From Mycolicibacterium sp. J2 (lineage in GTDB: Bacteria; Actinomycetota; Actinomycetes; Mycobacteriales; Mycobacteriaceae), in assembly GCF_026240945.1 (NCBI RefSeq), contig NZ_JAPFPY010000014.1, positions 1 to 64,000 on the forward strand: a DNA stretch of 64,000 nucleotides. The letters run 5' to 3'. How positions within the stretch are numbered: position 1 is the first letter of the stretch; the number at the start of each line of letters is the position of its first letter. Positions 53,045 to 64,000 of the stretch are shown piece by piece. The notes beneath the pieces are model-generated. The model had not been told where the DNA came from. It searched no databases and saw only the letters and a program-made list of their open reading frames with translations. A program made the translations under genes and the position numbers.

Positions 53045-53691
53045 CGCCGCCAGAACAGGTGATGGGTGACACCACTGGGGCTGGGGACGATATCGCAGTG
53101 AAACCTGTCCAGCAGTTCGTCGGGACTCTCCCACAGACGTGACCCGGAGCCCAGCGTGACGGGCGAGACGGCCACGTGCAACGTGTCGACGAGATCGGCG
53201 TCCAGGAAGGCCCGGACGGTGCTGGCCCCGCCGCCGAGCCGGACATCCTTACCGCCGGCGGCCTCGCGGGCCCGGCCCAGCACGGTCGCGGGGTCACCCC
53301 CGACGAAGTGAAACGTGGTGTCGCCCAGCGTGAACGAGGGGCGTTCATGGTGCGTCATGACGAACACCTGGGTGTGGAACGGTGGCTCGTCGCCCCACCA
53401 CCCCGTCCACTCGGCGGCCTCGCCGGTCCAGGGCCCGCGGTGCGGGCTGAACTTGTTGCGGCCCATGATCTCGGCGCCGATGTTGTGGTGGAAATCCCTG
53501 GTGAGGTAGTCGTCGAGGCCACGGCTGCCACCCGGTTCGGTGCGGTTGGGCCAGCTCGCGGTGGCTCCGCACCAGCTGAACATCGTGGCGGGATCGGCGT
53601 GGCCGAACGGACGCTCGAAGCTCTGCCCGACGCCGGCGCCGAAGCCGTCTTGGGACACGTTGAAGTTCTGGACCTTGAGCAGTTGCACCAT
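53041..53691 (-). CDS. Dihydrofolate-reductase-like (RibD C-terminal) protein
   Basis: A 216-residue single-domain reductase-fold protein. NVSQDGFGAGVGQSFERPFG near the start, EIMGRNKFSPHRGPW, then PPFHTQVFVMTHHERP and VRLGGGASTVRAFLDADLVD are the pattern of RibD_C/YwjB-like proteins, which probably reduce a small substrate with NADPH. It is not the folate-pathway DHFR. The gene starts at ATG 53691 and converges on glpD1 with a four-base overlap. Confidence 0.85.
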   Translation of the reverse strand: MVQLLKVQNFNVSQDGFGAGVGQSFERPFGHADPATMFSWCGATASWPNRTEPGGSRGLDDYLTRDFHHNIGAEIMGRNKFSPHRGPWTGEAAEWTGWWGDEPPFHTQVFVMTHHERPSFTLGDTTFHFVGGDPATVLGRAREAAGGKDVRLGGGASTVRAFLDADLVDTLHVAVSPVTLGSGSRLWESPDELLDRFHCDIVPSPSGVTHHLFWRR

Positions 53692-53738
53692 GCCGGGTTA
53701 GACCGGCCTGGGACGGGAAACTCATCGCCGAACGACGA

Positions 53739-53765
53739 ATGGCCCGGGGTGAAACCCCAGGCCAT
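53739..53765. terminator. Hairpin downstream of the FAS-II operon
   Basis: ATGGCCCGGGGT and ACCCCAGGCCAT pair across a GAA loop: a 12-base stem with one mismatch. It begins 15 bases after the accD6 stop on the minus strand and precedes the DHFR-like gene. No U tract follows, as is usual in mycobacteria. Confidence 0.7.
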
Positions 53766-53780
53766 CCGCTGACGCGTTAC

Positions 53781-55202
53781 TTACAGTGGGATGTTCTTGT
53801 GCCGGCCACGCCGCTGCGGCGCCTCGGCCAGCGCCTGCGTGATCTTGCTGCGGGTGTGCGCCGGGTCGATCTTCTCGTCGACCACACCGATCTCGATCGC
53901 GGAGTCCACCCCACCGGCGATCCGCTCGTGCTCGGCGGCCAGTTCCTCGTGCAGCGCGTCGCGCTCGTGATCGGCCGCGGCCGCCAGCTTGCGCTTGTGC
54001 AGGATGCCCACGGCAGCCTTGGCGCCCATCACGGCGACCTCGGCGTCCGGCCAGGCGAACACCTTGGTGGCGTTCAGCGAGCGGGAGTTCATGGCGATAT
54101 ACGCACCGCCGTAGATCTTGCGGGTCACCAGCGTGACGCGCGGAACGGTGGCCTCACCGAAGGCGTGCAGCAGCTTGGCGCCGCGGCGCACCACGCCACC
54201 CCATTCCTGATCCACGCCGGGCAGGTACCCGGGCACGTCCACCACCACGATCAGGGGGATGCCGAAGGCGTCGCACAGTCGCACGAAACGCGCTGACTTC
54301 TCGGCACTTTCGGAGTTCAGGCAGCCGCCCAACCGCAACGGGTTGTTGGCGATCACGCCGACGGTCCGCCCGGCCAGCCGACCGAGACCCACCACGATGG
54401 AGGGCGCCCAGCGGGACTGGAACTCGTCGAACGGGGAGTCCTCGTCCAGCAATGCCTCCACGATCGGATGCACGTCATAGGCACGGCGAGCGGACTCTGG
54501 CATCAGCGCCTTGAGGTCGACGTCGCCGGCCTCGGCCTTGCTGCGGTCGAAATGGCCCTGCTGGCAGAACAATCCGACCAAGCGGCGGCCACGCTCGTAG
54601 GCATCGAGTTCGTCGTCGGCGACGATGTGGCACACGCCGGACTTCTTGTGGTGGGCCTCGGGGCCGCCGAGGGACACCATGTCGACGTCCTCACCGGTGA
54701 CGCTGCGCACCACGTCGGGGCCCGTCACGAAAACCTTGCTGTCCGGCGCCATCACGATGACATCGGTCAGGGCCGGCCCATAGGCGGCGCCGCCGGCGGC
54801 GAAGCCGACCACCACCGAGATCTGCGGGATGTAACCGGAGGCGCGGATCATCGCCTCGAACACCAGCCCGACCGCGTGCAGCGCCTTGACCCCCTCGGCC
54901 AACCGCGCGCCGCCGGAGTGCCAGATCCCGACGATCGGGGACTGCTCCTCGATGGCGACGTCGTAGGCGTTGACGATGTGGGCGCAACCCTCGACGCCCA
55001 TCGCGCCGCCCATGACGGTGCCGTCGGTGCAGAACGCGACGGTGCGCACCCCGTTGACGGTGCCCGCGGCGGCCAGCACCCCGGACTTGTCACGTTCGTG
55101 CAGCAGCTCCACGGTGCCGTCGTCGAAGAACGTCGACAACCGCAGCAGCGGGTCACGGGGATCAAGGGATTCGGCAGCCGCCTCGGGAGCCATGGTTGTC
55201 AT
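53781..55202 (-). CDS. accD6: Acetyl/propionyl-CoA carboxylase beta subunit AccD6
   Basis: A 473-residue carboxyltransferase, the same length as M. tuberculosis AccD6 (Rv2247). LRLSTFFDDGTVELLHERDK at the start, AFCTDGTVMGGAMGVEGCAH, HSGGARLAEGVKALHAVG, and VVDVPGYLPGVDQEWGGVVRRGAKLL in the second half match the two crotonase-like halves. It makes malonyl-CoA for FAS-II with the AccA3 biotin subunit. It is the last gene of the operon, 33 bases after kasB, with AAGGAG before the ATG. A hairpin follows. Confidence 0.95.
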   Translation of the reverse strand: MTTMAPEAAAESLDPRDPLLRLSTFFDDGTVELLHERDKSGVLAAAGTVNGVRTVAFCTDGTVMGGAMGVEGCAHIVNAYDVAIEEQSPIVGIWHSGGARLAEGVKALHAVGLVFEAMIRASGYIPQISVVVGFAAGGAAYGPALTDVIVMAPDSKVFVTGPDVVRSVTGEDVDMVSLGGPEAHHKKSGVCHIVADDELDAYERGRRLVGLFCQQGHFDRSKAEAGDVDLKALMPESARRAYDVHPIVEALLDEDSPFDEFQSRWAPSIVVGLGRLAGRTVGVIANNPLRLGGCLNSESAEKSARFVRLCDAFGIPLIVVVDVPGYLPGVDQEWGGVVRRGAKLLHAFGEATVPRVTLVTRKIYGGAYIAMNSRSLNATKVFAWPDAEVAVMGAKAAVGILHKRKLAAAADHERDALHEELAAEHERIAGGVDSAIEIGVVDEKIDPAHTRSKITQALAEAPQRRGRHKNIPL

Positions 55203-55235
55203 CTGGTGTTCTCCTTGATCTCCGCGGTGAGCGGG

Positions 55236-56498
55236 TCAGTACTTGCCGAAGACGAGTGCGACGTTGTGTCCGCCGAATCCGAACGAATTGTTGATTGCGT
55301 ACTGGTAGTCGCCGTAGCGCGGTTCACCGGCCACCACGTCGAGGTCGATATCCGGATCCAGGTTCTTCAGATTCAGAGTGGGCGGTATCACGCCATCGCG
55401 CAAGGCGAGCACCGTCAGGATGGATTCGACCGCGCCGACCGCGCCCACTGAGTGCCCCAGCGCCGACTTGGGTGCGTACACCGCGGGCCGGTGGCCGCCC
55501 ATCGCATTGTTGATGGCCTGGCCTTCGGCCACGTCGCCGACGTTGGTACCGGTGGCGTGGGCGTTGATGTGGTCGATGTCCGACGGCTGCAGGCCCGCGA
55601 GCTGAATCGCCCGGGTCATGGCATATCCGGCCTGCTCGCCGTTGGGGTCCGGCGCGACGATGTGGTAGCCGTCGGAGGTGACGCTGGCGCCCATGATGCG
55701 GGCCAGGATGTTGGCGCCGCGGGCCTTGGCGTGCTCCTCGGTCTCGATGACCAGCAGCGCGCCGCCCTCACCGAAGACGAAGCCGTTGCGGTCCTTGTCG
55801 AAGGGCCGACAGGCGCCTTCGGGATCGTCGTTGCTGGTGGACAGCACGATGCGCATCTGGGCGAAACCGGCGATCGGCACCGCCTCGATCTTGGTCTCGA
55901 CCCCGCCGGTGATGGCGATGTCGGCCTCGCCCAGCACGATGTTGCGCCAGGCGTTGGCGATCGCCTCCGAACCCGAGGCGCAGGCCGAGACCAGGGTGCT
56001 GACCCCGGCCCTGGCCTTGCGCTCGAGTCCGATGGCGGCCGCAGCCCCGTTCGGCATGTACATCTGCACGACGAGTGGCGAGACGGCCTTGAGGCCGCGC
56101 TCGCGCATCCCGTCATAGGCGAACAGGAGTTCCTCGGTGGATCCCAGCCCGGTGCCGACGGAAACCATCAGCCGGCGGGGATCCACCTCGGGTGCACCCG
56201 CGTTGTCCCAGACGCGCCGGCCCAGGACCGTCGCCATCTTCTGGAGGTAAGACAGGCGCCTCTTCTCGACACGTGTCAGGTCGTCTTCAAAATCCTCGTG
56301 GAGATGTCCGCCGATGCGCACCGGAAGGTCGTACTGCTCGACGAACGGGTCGTCGAGCTTACGGATGCCGCTCTCCCCATTGAGCAGCTTCTTCCAGGTG
56401 CTTTCGGCATCGGTTGCCAACGCCGTCGACATCGCAATGCCCGTGACGACGACGTTGGGCAGACCGTTCCCCGTCGAGATGCCGGTGACTCCCGCCAT
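55236..56498 (-). CDS. kasB: Beta-ketoacyl-ACP synthase KasB
   Basis: A 420-residue condensing enzyme that elongates long meromycolate acyl-AcpM chains. The catalytic triad is Cys173 in [14 protein letters not shown], His314 in [10 protein letters not shown] and His349 in [13 protein letters not shown], with Lys344. [14 protein letters not shown] ends the protein. It lies 23 bases after kasA; the two genes are tandem paralogues, and this one is told apart by its position and by [20 protein letters not shown] near the active site. The assignment to KasB rests on operon order. Confidence 0.94.
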   Translation of the reverse strand: MAGVTGISTGNGLPNVVVTGIAMSTALATDAESTWKKLLNGESGIRKLDDPFVEQYDLPVRIGGHLHEDFEDDLTRVEKRRLSYLQKMATVLGRRVWDNAGAPEVDPRRLMVSVGTGLGSTEELLFAYDGMRERGLKAVSPLVVQMYMPNGAAAAIGLERKARAGVSTLVSACASGSEAIANAWRNIVLGEADIAITGGVETKIEAVPIAGFAQMRIVLSTSNDDPEGACRPFDKDRNGFVFGEGGALLVIETEEHAKARGANILARIMGASVTSDGYHIVAPDPNGEQAGYAMTRAIQLAGLQPSDIDHINAHATGTNVGDVAEGQAINNAMGGHRPAVYAPKSALGHSVGAVGAVESILTVLALRDGVIPPTLNLKNLDPDIDLDVVAGEPRYGDYQYAINNSFGFGGHNVALVFGKY

Positions 56499-56521
56499 TG
56501 CCGAGATGTTCCTTCCGTACC

Positions 56522-57772
56522 TCAGTACCGCCCGAAGGCCAGTGCCACATTGTGGCCACCGAACCCGAACGAGTTGTTGATGGCGTACTGGTATTCGCCG
56601 TATCGAGGCTCGCCCGCAACGACATCGAGATCGATCTCGGGGTCGGGCGTCTCGTAGTTCAGCGTCGGCGGGATGACCCCGTCGCGCAGGGCGAGCACCG
56701 TCAGGATCGACTCCAGGGCGCCGACGGCGCCGATCGAGTGACCCAGTGCCGACTTGGGTGCGTACACCGCGGCGTGTTCCACCCCGGCGACGCGCAGGGC
56801 GTTGGCCTCCGCGGTGTCACCGATCGGGGTGGCCGTGGCGTGCGCGTTGACGTGGTCGATGTCCTTGGCAGACAGGCCCGCCGTCTCCAGCGCCCGTTTC
56901 ACGGCCGCACCGGCGCGGATGCCGTCGGGGGCCGGGGCCACCATGTGGAACGCATCCGAGGTGATACCGGCACCGAGCAGCCGGGCCAGCGGCTTGGCGC
57001 CGCGGGCCTTGGCGTGCTCCTCGGTCTCGATGACCATCACGGCACCGGCCTCGCCGAACACGAACCCGTCGCGGTCCTTGTCGAACGGACGCGACGCGCC
57101 GGCCGGGTCGTCGTTGCGGGTGGACATGGCACGCATCATGGAGAACGCCGCGATCGGCAGCGCCTCGATACCGCCCTCGACACCGCCGCACACGGCGATA
57201 TCGGCGTCACCCATGACGATCTGACGCCACGCGTGCGCAATGGCCTCCGAGCCCGACGAACAGGCCGAGACCGGCGTGATGACACCGGCGCGGGCCCCGA
57301 GTTCGAGGCCGACGACGGCGGCAGCGCCGTTGGGCATGATCATCTGCACGGCCAGCGGCGACACCTTGCGGGGGCCGCCCTCGTTCATCGCGTCGTAGGT
57401 TTCGACGATCTTCTCGCCGCCGCCCAGACCGGTGCCGATCACGACCGAGAATCGGTCGGGATCGACCTCCGGCCGGCCGGTGCTGTCCCACAACTGGTTG
57501 CCGATGTACTTGGCCATCCGCTGCACATAGGACATCCGGCGCAGCTCCAGCCGGGACATCTTCTCGTCGAGGTTCTCGACGAGATGGCCGCCGATACGCA
57601 CCGGAAGGTCCCACTTGGTGACGAAATCGTCTTCGAGGACCCGGATGCCGCTCTCGCCGGCCAGCAGGCCCTTCCACGTGCTCTCGATGTCCGCAGCGAT
57701 GGAAGTAGTTGCCGTAACGGCGGTCACCACAACGCTGGGGAAACCGCCGTTAGCAGTGGAAGGTCGGGTCAC
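56522..57772 (-). CDS. kasA: Beta-ketoacyl-ACP synthase KasA
   Basis: 416 residues, the same length as M. tuberculosis KasA. The catalytic residues fall exactly at the known numbers: Cys171 ([14 protein letters not shown]), His311 (VNAHATATP), Lys340 and His345 ([14 protein letters not shown]). It carries out the first FAS-II chain-extension steps on AcpM. The ATG overlaps the acpM stop by four bases, so translation is coupled. It is essential in mycobacteria by family knowledge. Confidence 0.96.
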   Translation of the reverse strand: MTRPSTANGGFPSVVVTAVTATTSIAADIESTWKGLLAGESGIRVLEDDFVTKWDLPVRIGGHLVENLDEKMSRLELRRMSYVQRMAKYIGNQLWDSTGRPEVDPDRFSVVIGTGLGGGEKIVETYDAMNEGGPRKVSPLAVQMIMPNGAAAVVGLELGARAGVITPVSACSSGSEAIAHAWRQIVMGDADIAVCGGVEGGIEALPIAAFSMMRAMSTRNDDPAGASRPFDKDRDGFVFGEAGAVMVIETEEHAKARGAKPLARLLGAGITSDAFHMVAPAPDGIRAGAAVKRALETAGLSAKDIDHVNAHATATPIGDTAEANALRVAGVEHAAVYAPKSALGHSIGAVGALESILTVLALRDGVIPPTLNYETPDPEIDLDVVAGEPRYGEYQYAINNSFGFGGHNVALAFGRY

Positions 57773-58062
57773 TTGCCGAACTTATCGCGCAGTGCGGCAG
57801 CGGCCTCGGGGTTCTCTTCCTCGAGCTTCTGGATGTAGGAGACGACGTCACCGACGGTGCGCAGACCGGCCAGGTCCTCGTCCGGGATCTTCACGCCGTA
57901 CTTGTCCTCGGTCTGCACGGCGATCTCGACCATCGACAGCGAGTCGATGTCCAGGTCGTCGACGAAGCTCTTCTCCATCGTCACCTCGGACGGCTCGATG
58001 CCGGTAACCTCTTCGATGATCTCGGCGAGGCCGGCGATGATTTCTTCTTGACTGGCGGCCAC
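57769..58062 (-). CDS. acpM: Meromycolate extension acyl carrier protein AcpM
   Basis: 97 residues. The phosphopantetheine-attachment Ser41 is in [14 protein letters not shown]; helices [19 protein letters not shown] and [20 protein letters not shown] follow the ACP four-helix plan. The short C-terminal extension ([17 protein letters not shown]) is shorter than that of M. tuberculosis AcpM. It carries growing meromycolate chains in FAS-II. It sits between fabD (81-base gap) and kasA (four-base overlap). Confidence 0.96.
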   Translation of the reverse strand: MAASQEEIIAGLAEIIEEVTGIEPSEVTMEKSFVDDLDIDSLSMVEIAVQTEDKYGVKIPDEDLAGLRTVGDVVSYIQKLEEENPEAAAALRDKFGK

Positions 58063-58142
58063 GATGGCTCCTTCTATTCTTCGGTTACTTCACTCCGGCG
58101 GTCGGAGTGTCGGGTGGAACGACTTCGGGTTGGAACAACCGG

Positions 58143-59048
58143 TCAGAGCTCGGCGAGCCCGTCCAGGTCTGAGGGGGCCTTCACCGCATGTGTCGGTGTG
58201 CCCTTCAGCTCTCGTTTGGCGATACCGACGAGCGTCCCGGCGGGCGGGAACTCGACGATCGCCCTCACCTGCAGACCCCGCAGGGTCTCGTTGCACAGGT
58301 CCCAGCGCACCGGCCGGGTCATCTGCGCAACCAGCTTGGTCATCGCGTCGGCCGCATCGGCGACGGGCTTGCCGTCGGCGTTCGACAGCAGCGTCGCGGT
58401 CGGTTCAGCGGTCGGCACCTGCGCGGCCGCGGCGGCATAGCCCTCGGCGGCGGGGGCCATGTAGTGGGTGTGGAAGGCGCCGGCGGTGGCCAGCACCCGG
58501 ACCCGGGCCTTAGCCGGCGGATCCTCGGCCAGCTTCTCCAGCGCGGCGACCGCGCCGGCGGCCACGATCTGACCGGCGGCGTTGCGGTTGGCCGGGATCA
58601 GGTCCAGCGATTCCAGGCGGGCGAGTACCTCGCCCTCGTCGCCACCGAGCACGGCGGCCATCCCGGTGGGCTCCAGGGCGCAGGCCTTGGCCATCTCGGC
58701 GCCGCGGGTGGCGGCCAGTTTGATCGCGTCGTCGGCGGAGATGACCCCGGCGATCGCGTAGGCGGCGATCTCGCCGACCGAGTGACCGGCGACAGCGGTC
58801 TCTTCGGTGATCAGGTTGCGTTTGGCCAGCTCCTCGTGGGCCAGCAGCGTGGCGGCCACGACCAGCGGCTGGGTCACCGCGGTGTCGGTGATCTCCTCGG
58901 CGGTGGCAGTGGTGCCCAGGCGGGCCAGGTCGAGCCCGGCGATCTCCGACCATGCGGCGAGGCGCTCGGCCGCGCCGGGCAGCTCGAGCCACGCCGAGAG
59001 CATGCCGGGGGTCTGGGATCCCTGTCCGGGAGCGAGCAATGCAAGCAC
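58143..59048 (-). CDS. fabD: Malonyl-CoA:AcpM transacylase FabD
   Basis: 301 residues. LLAPGQGSQTPGML at the start forms the oxyanion loop, the nucleophile Ser90 lies in VAGHSVGEIAAYA, the substrate Arg115 in AATRGAEMAK, and the base His193 in AGAFHTHYMAPA. It loads malonate onto AcpM for FAS-II. It starts with GTG at 59048 and has no clear ribosome site. It is the first gene of the operon; the MabR-type inverted repeat lies 65 bases upstream of it. Confidence 0.95.
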   Translation of the reverse strand: MLALLAPGQGSQTPGMLSAWLELPGAAERLAAWSEIAGLDLARLGTTATAEEITDTAVTQPLVVAATLLAHEELAKRNLITEETAVAGHSVGEIAAYAIAGVISADDAIKLAATRGAEMAKACALEPTGMAAVLGGDEGEVLARLESLDLIPANRNAAGQIVAAGAVAALEKLAEDPPAKARVRVLATAGAFHTHYMAPAAEGYAAAAAQVPTAEPTATLLSNADGKPVADAADAMTKLVAQMTRPVRWDLCNETLRGLQVRAIVEFPPAGTLVGIAKRELKGTPTHAVKAPSDLDGLAEL

Positions 59049-59112
59049 GGGATTAAGAAAACACTGTGGAACCGTCTCCGCGCCGTGTAAGAGATTATGA
59101 ACCTTGTCTTAT

Positions 59113-59137
59113 TCTTTTGTGGAGTTTCTACAAAAGA
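59113..59137. promoter_or_regulatory. MabR-type operator of the FAS-II operon
   Basis: TCTTTTGT and ACAAAAGA form perfect 8-base arms around a 9-base spacer, between mabR and fabD. It fits what is known of MabR, which binds a TTTTGT/ACAAAA inverted repeat in the fasII promoter of mycobacteria. The stretch 59128-59137 (CTACAAAAGA) recurs in the mabR promoter. Confidence 0.8.
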
Positions 59138-59176
59138 GCACGTGATGCGACCCTGCTGAGACCGCTTCGCGATCTG

Positions 59177-60463
59177 TCATGTCGGAATCTGGCTCGCCAC
59201 ATTCGCGAAATGGCTGCCCTGCGGCCACGTTGTACTGCTGATTGACCCGGTGAAGTGGCCTGCGTCACGCCGCAGTCGGCCGACCGTGGTGGCGACCCGC
59301 AGGACGTAGGCATCGCGGGGCACCATCGGATCCCGGCCGGTGAAATCCGCGATCCGTTTGAGCCGGTAGCGCACGGTGTTTGGATGAACGAACAATTGAC
59401 GGGCGCACGCTTCGATGGCGCCCCCGGAATCCAGGTAGGCGTCCAGCGTCTCGGTCAGCGCCGGGCCGGCGTCGGCCAGCGGCCGCATCACCTCGGTTTC
59501 CAGTGCCGTGAGGGCCAGCGCGTCGCCCATCAGCGCGCGCTCGGGCAGCAGTTCCCGCGACGACACCGGCCGCGGTGCGCCGCCCCATCCGGTGACGGCG
59601 CGCATACCCGAAATCGCCTCGGCCGCGCTGCGATACAAGGTGGTCAGGGTCGGTGCGGTCGGGCCGATCACCACCGGGCCGTCGGCGAACACGCTCATCA
59701 GGTCGGCCAGGAACCGGTCGGTCGGCGACAGTGATCCGGACACGATGGTCACCAGCCAGGTGCCGTGCACATCAGACAGGGCGGTGCGGCCGTTGCGGAG
59801 CGCCACATCGTGCACGTCCCCGCTGGCCAGGTCGATCCGGTCGGGGTGCGGATAACCCACGATCACCGTCGCCGGCGCGGTGGCGTCCCAGTTCAGGGCC
59901 GCCGCCTGGGATTGCAGGGCCGGGCCGGTGTCCCCGCGGACCACGGCGTCGACGATATTGGCCTCCATCCGGGTGTCCCACGCCCCGCGCGCCTCGGCGG
60001 CGTCGGCGTAGGCGGTGGCGGCCGCGAAGGCCAGGTCCCGGCTGTAGCGCAGGATGCCCGCGGTCAGGGCGCTGAGTTGTTCGTCGGTGCGGGCCAGCAG
60101 CGGCACCACTTCTTCGAAGAACTCCATGGTGACCCGCACCATCTCGACGGTGTGCCGCAGCGCGATCCGCCGGCGCAGATCCTGCGGGACGACATCGAAG
60201 GCCTGGGCGGTGTAGCTGACGTCGCTGGTGGGGTCACGCATCCACTCGACGAAGTTGACCACCGCGGTCTGCACCACCAGGTGCACGCTGGCCCGTTGGG
60301 AGGCCTCCAGGTCGGCGAAGAACGGCAACCGTTCCTCCAGCGCGTGCACGGCCTCGGTGGCCAGCCGGCCCGAATACTGCTTGAGCCGGCGTAACGCGGA
60401 ATCCGGCACCGTCTGCAGCACGCCCAGCGTGGACGGCGGCGGGATGGTGCGTTTGTCGGGCAT
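59177..60463 (-). CDS. mabR: Mycolate biosynthesis regulator MabR (PucR/CdaR type)
   Basis: 428 residues. The N-terminal and middle parts are helical and GGDEF-like degenerate (the PucR-type layout); the C-terminal helix-turn-helix is CARQLFVHPNTVRYRLKRIA, preceded by LDAYLDSGGAIE. It corresponds to Rv2242, which regulates FAS-II genes in M. tuberculosis and M. smegmatis. The ATG at 60463 lacks a ribosome site but has TAGATT six bases upstream, indicating a leaderless transcript. It lies directly upstream of fabD on the same strand (128-base gap containing the operator). Confidence 0.9.
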   Translation of the reverse strand: MPDKRTIPPPSTLGVLQTVPDSALRRLKQYSGRLATEAVHALEERLPFFADLEASQRASVHLVVQTAVVNFVEWMRDPTSDVSYTAQAFDVVPQDLRRRIALRHTVEMVRVTMEFFEEVVPLLARTDEQLSALTAGILRYSRDLAFAAATAYADAAEARGAWDTRMEANIVDAVVRGDTGPALQSQAAALNWDATAPATVIVGYPHPDRIDLASGDVHDVALRNGRTALSDVHGTWLVTIVSGSLSPTDRFLADLMSVFADGPVVIGPTAPTLTTLYRSAAEAISGMRAVTGWGGAPRPVSSRELLPERALMGDALALTALETEVMRPLADAGPALTETLDAYLDSGGAIEACARQLFVHPNTVRYRLKRIADFTGRDPMVPRDAYVLRVATTVGRLRRDAGHFTGSISSTTWPQGSHFANVASQIPT

Positions 60464-60469
60464 CTCTAA

Positions 60470-60491
60470 AATCTACGCCGGTCTTTTGTAG
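60470..60491 (-). promoter_or_regulatory. mabR promoter: -10 box and MabR-like half-site
   Basis: Reading towards mabR, CTACAAAAGA (60491-60482) lies in the spacer just upstream of a TAGATT -10 box (60475-60470), which is followed by six bases and the ATG. The 10-mer is identical to one arm of the fabD operator. Binding here would block the mabR promoter. Confidence 0.55.
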
Positions 60492-60519
60492 GACTGGCAC
60501 CGCTTCAGGGACGCGCCGC

Positions 60520-60574
60520 GTTTGTGCGGTGTCATACGCGACGCGCGGGGCGAGGCGTATGACACCGCACAAAC
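60520..60574. terminator. Perfect 20-bp hairpin downstream of aceE
   Basis: GTTTGTGCGGTGTCATACGC (60520-60539) and its exact reverse complement (60555-60574) surround a 15-base GC-rich loop. It begins nine bases after the aceE stop on the minus strand, with no U tract. It is an aceE terminator, or a mobile palindromic element serving as one. Confidence 0.8.
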
Positions 60575-60582
60575 AACCGGTC

Positions 60583-63372
<2,790 letters not shown>

Positions 63373-63561
63373 CTGCGGCTCCTTGGTTAACGGTGCTTCG
63401 TAGTGCGGTGCTTGTGGCGATCACTATCGTGCCTCTATCGTGCCGCAGATCACCGAGCAGGGTGTCCTACTGCTGAGTAACCAAATGATCCGGCGATCGC
63501 TGGTCCGAACCGGTAACGTCTGGCAGCAATGCTGAACAGTGGTGGGGGGTCTGCGGCGCTG

Positions 63562-64000
63562 ATGCGAGTACGTGTCGGCGCCCTGGTGGTGGGTTGGCTG
63601 GCCGTCCTGGGGATGATCGTCGTCGGGTGCACCAGCGAGACCAGCGGTACCGCCACGGTGAACAAGGCCGACGCGCCCATCTACCGGGCCTCGGTGTCGG
63701 CGTCGGCGGCCGAATCGGCGGAGAGCTCCAGCTCGAAGGAGTCGGAGCGGCAGAAGTCGATCACCACCGGCGCGATCCACACCTCGTGTGAGGCGCTGAG
63801 CTCCAGCAGCGTGGACTCCATCACGGCGGTGAACACCTACGTCGGGGCGTACAACGAGAACGGTGACGTGGCGGGCGCCGCGCAACCCGCCATCGACGCG
63901 CTCAACCACAGCGCCGATCTGGTGGAGCGCAGTCTGTCCGACCCGCTAGGCCCGGCTTTGAAGGGCGCACTGACCGAGTGGGTGAGCGCCGCACGGGCGG
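63562..64000 (+). CDS. Putative lipoprotein (Rv2240c position), 3' end outside the window
   Basis: The N-terminus has a short basic start (MRVRV), a hydrophobic core (ALVVGWLAVLGMIVV) and a lipobox whose Cys23 lies in VVGCTSE, so it should be lipid-anchored outside the membrane. The mature part is Ser/Ala/Glu-rich (SVSASAAESAESSSSKESER), then helical (VNTYVGAYNENGDVAGAAQ), with one more Cys. The frame is open to the window edge. ATG at 63562 is preferred; ATG at 63529 is also in frame but gives a longer Gly/Ser lead. The role is unknown. Confidence 0.75.
   Translation, partial: MRVRVGALVVGWLAVLGMIVVGCTSETSGTATVNKADAPIYRASVSASAAESAESSSSKESERQKSITTGAIHTSCEALSSSSVDSITAVNTYVGAYNENGDVAGAAQPAIDALNHSADLVERSLSDPLGPALKGALTEWVSAARA

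Overview
The window is high-GC actinobacterial DNA from a mycobacterium, most likely a fast-growing Mycolicibacterium-type species (inference). The right-hand half carries the mycobacterial FAS-II mycolate operon (fabD-acpM-kasA-kasB-accD6) with its regulator mabR and the neighbours aceE, glpD1, a TetR gene, an alkyl-DHAP-synthase-like flavoprotein and dagK. This is the gene order of M. tuberculosis Rv2240c-Rv2252. The mscR/MBL-hydrolase pair (Rv2259-Rv2260 in M. tuberculosis) lies close by. MmpL, PE-PPE hydrolase and DUF3145 genes also fit. Mn-catalase, a CYP102-like P450 and a StyA-like monooxygenase suggest an environmental fast grower.

Layout. 1-4.8 kb is accessory: an IS3-family transposase tail, a second copy of the sequence that follows it at 2945-2974, a P-loop protein, two membrane proteins, a cold-shock-domain protein and an orphan all-beta-looking protein. 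4.8-13.2 kb holds AIM24, a beta-carbonic anhydrase, a secreted PE-PPE-type hydrolase with a duplicated tail module, a DUF1800/DUF1501 pair, small ORFs, a flavin monooxygenase, an adenylate cyclase and an unlisted 44-residue membrane peptide. 13.2-18.3 kb holds a TetR/alpha-beta hydrolase pair with palindromic operators, an Mn-catalase facing a hemerythrin across a strong hairpin, a catalase-like protein and a GNAT-like protein. 18.4-28.8 kb holds an MmpL transporter, a flavin hydroxylase operon divergent from a TetR with two operators, a self-sufficient P450-reductase fusion and an NCS2 purine permease.

28.8-37.5 kb is the most unusual part. A structured leader precedes a Pro/Thr-rich surface protein. 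A Cys-triplet repeat protein is translationally coupled to an SDR. Then come a K+ channel coupled to a DapB-like dehydrogenase, a membrane-anchored degenerate Hsp70 and an IlvX-like TPP enzyme. 37.5-46.3 kb holds a SABATH-like methyltransferase downstream of an ECF sigma/anti-sigma pair, a lone winged-helix protein, a SHOCT protein, the StyA-like monooxygenase, MBL-mscR, a helical-repeat protein and a serine hydrolase.

46.4-64 kb is the conserved core: DUF3145, a Baeyer-Villiger-type monooxygenase, dagK, the flavoprotein facing TetR-glpD1 across only 17 bp, a DHFR-like protein, the FAS-II operon ending in a hairpin, mabR, aceE and the start of a lipoprotein gene. An 8-bp inverted repeat upstream of fabD shares a 10-mer with the mabR promoter, which suggests joint control. 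No tRNA, rRNA or CRISPR array was seen.
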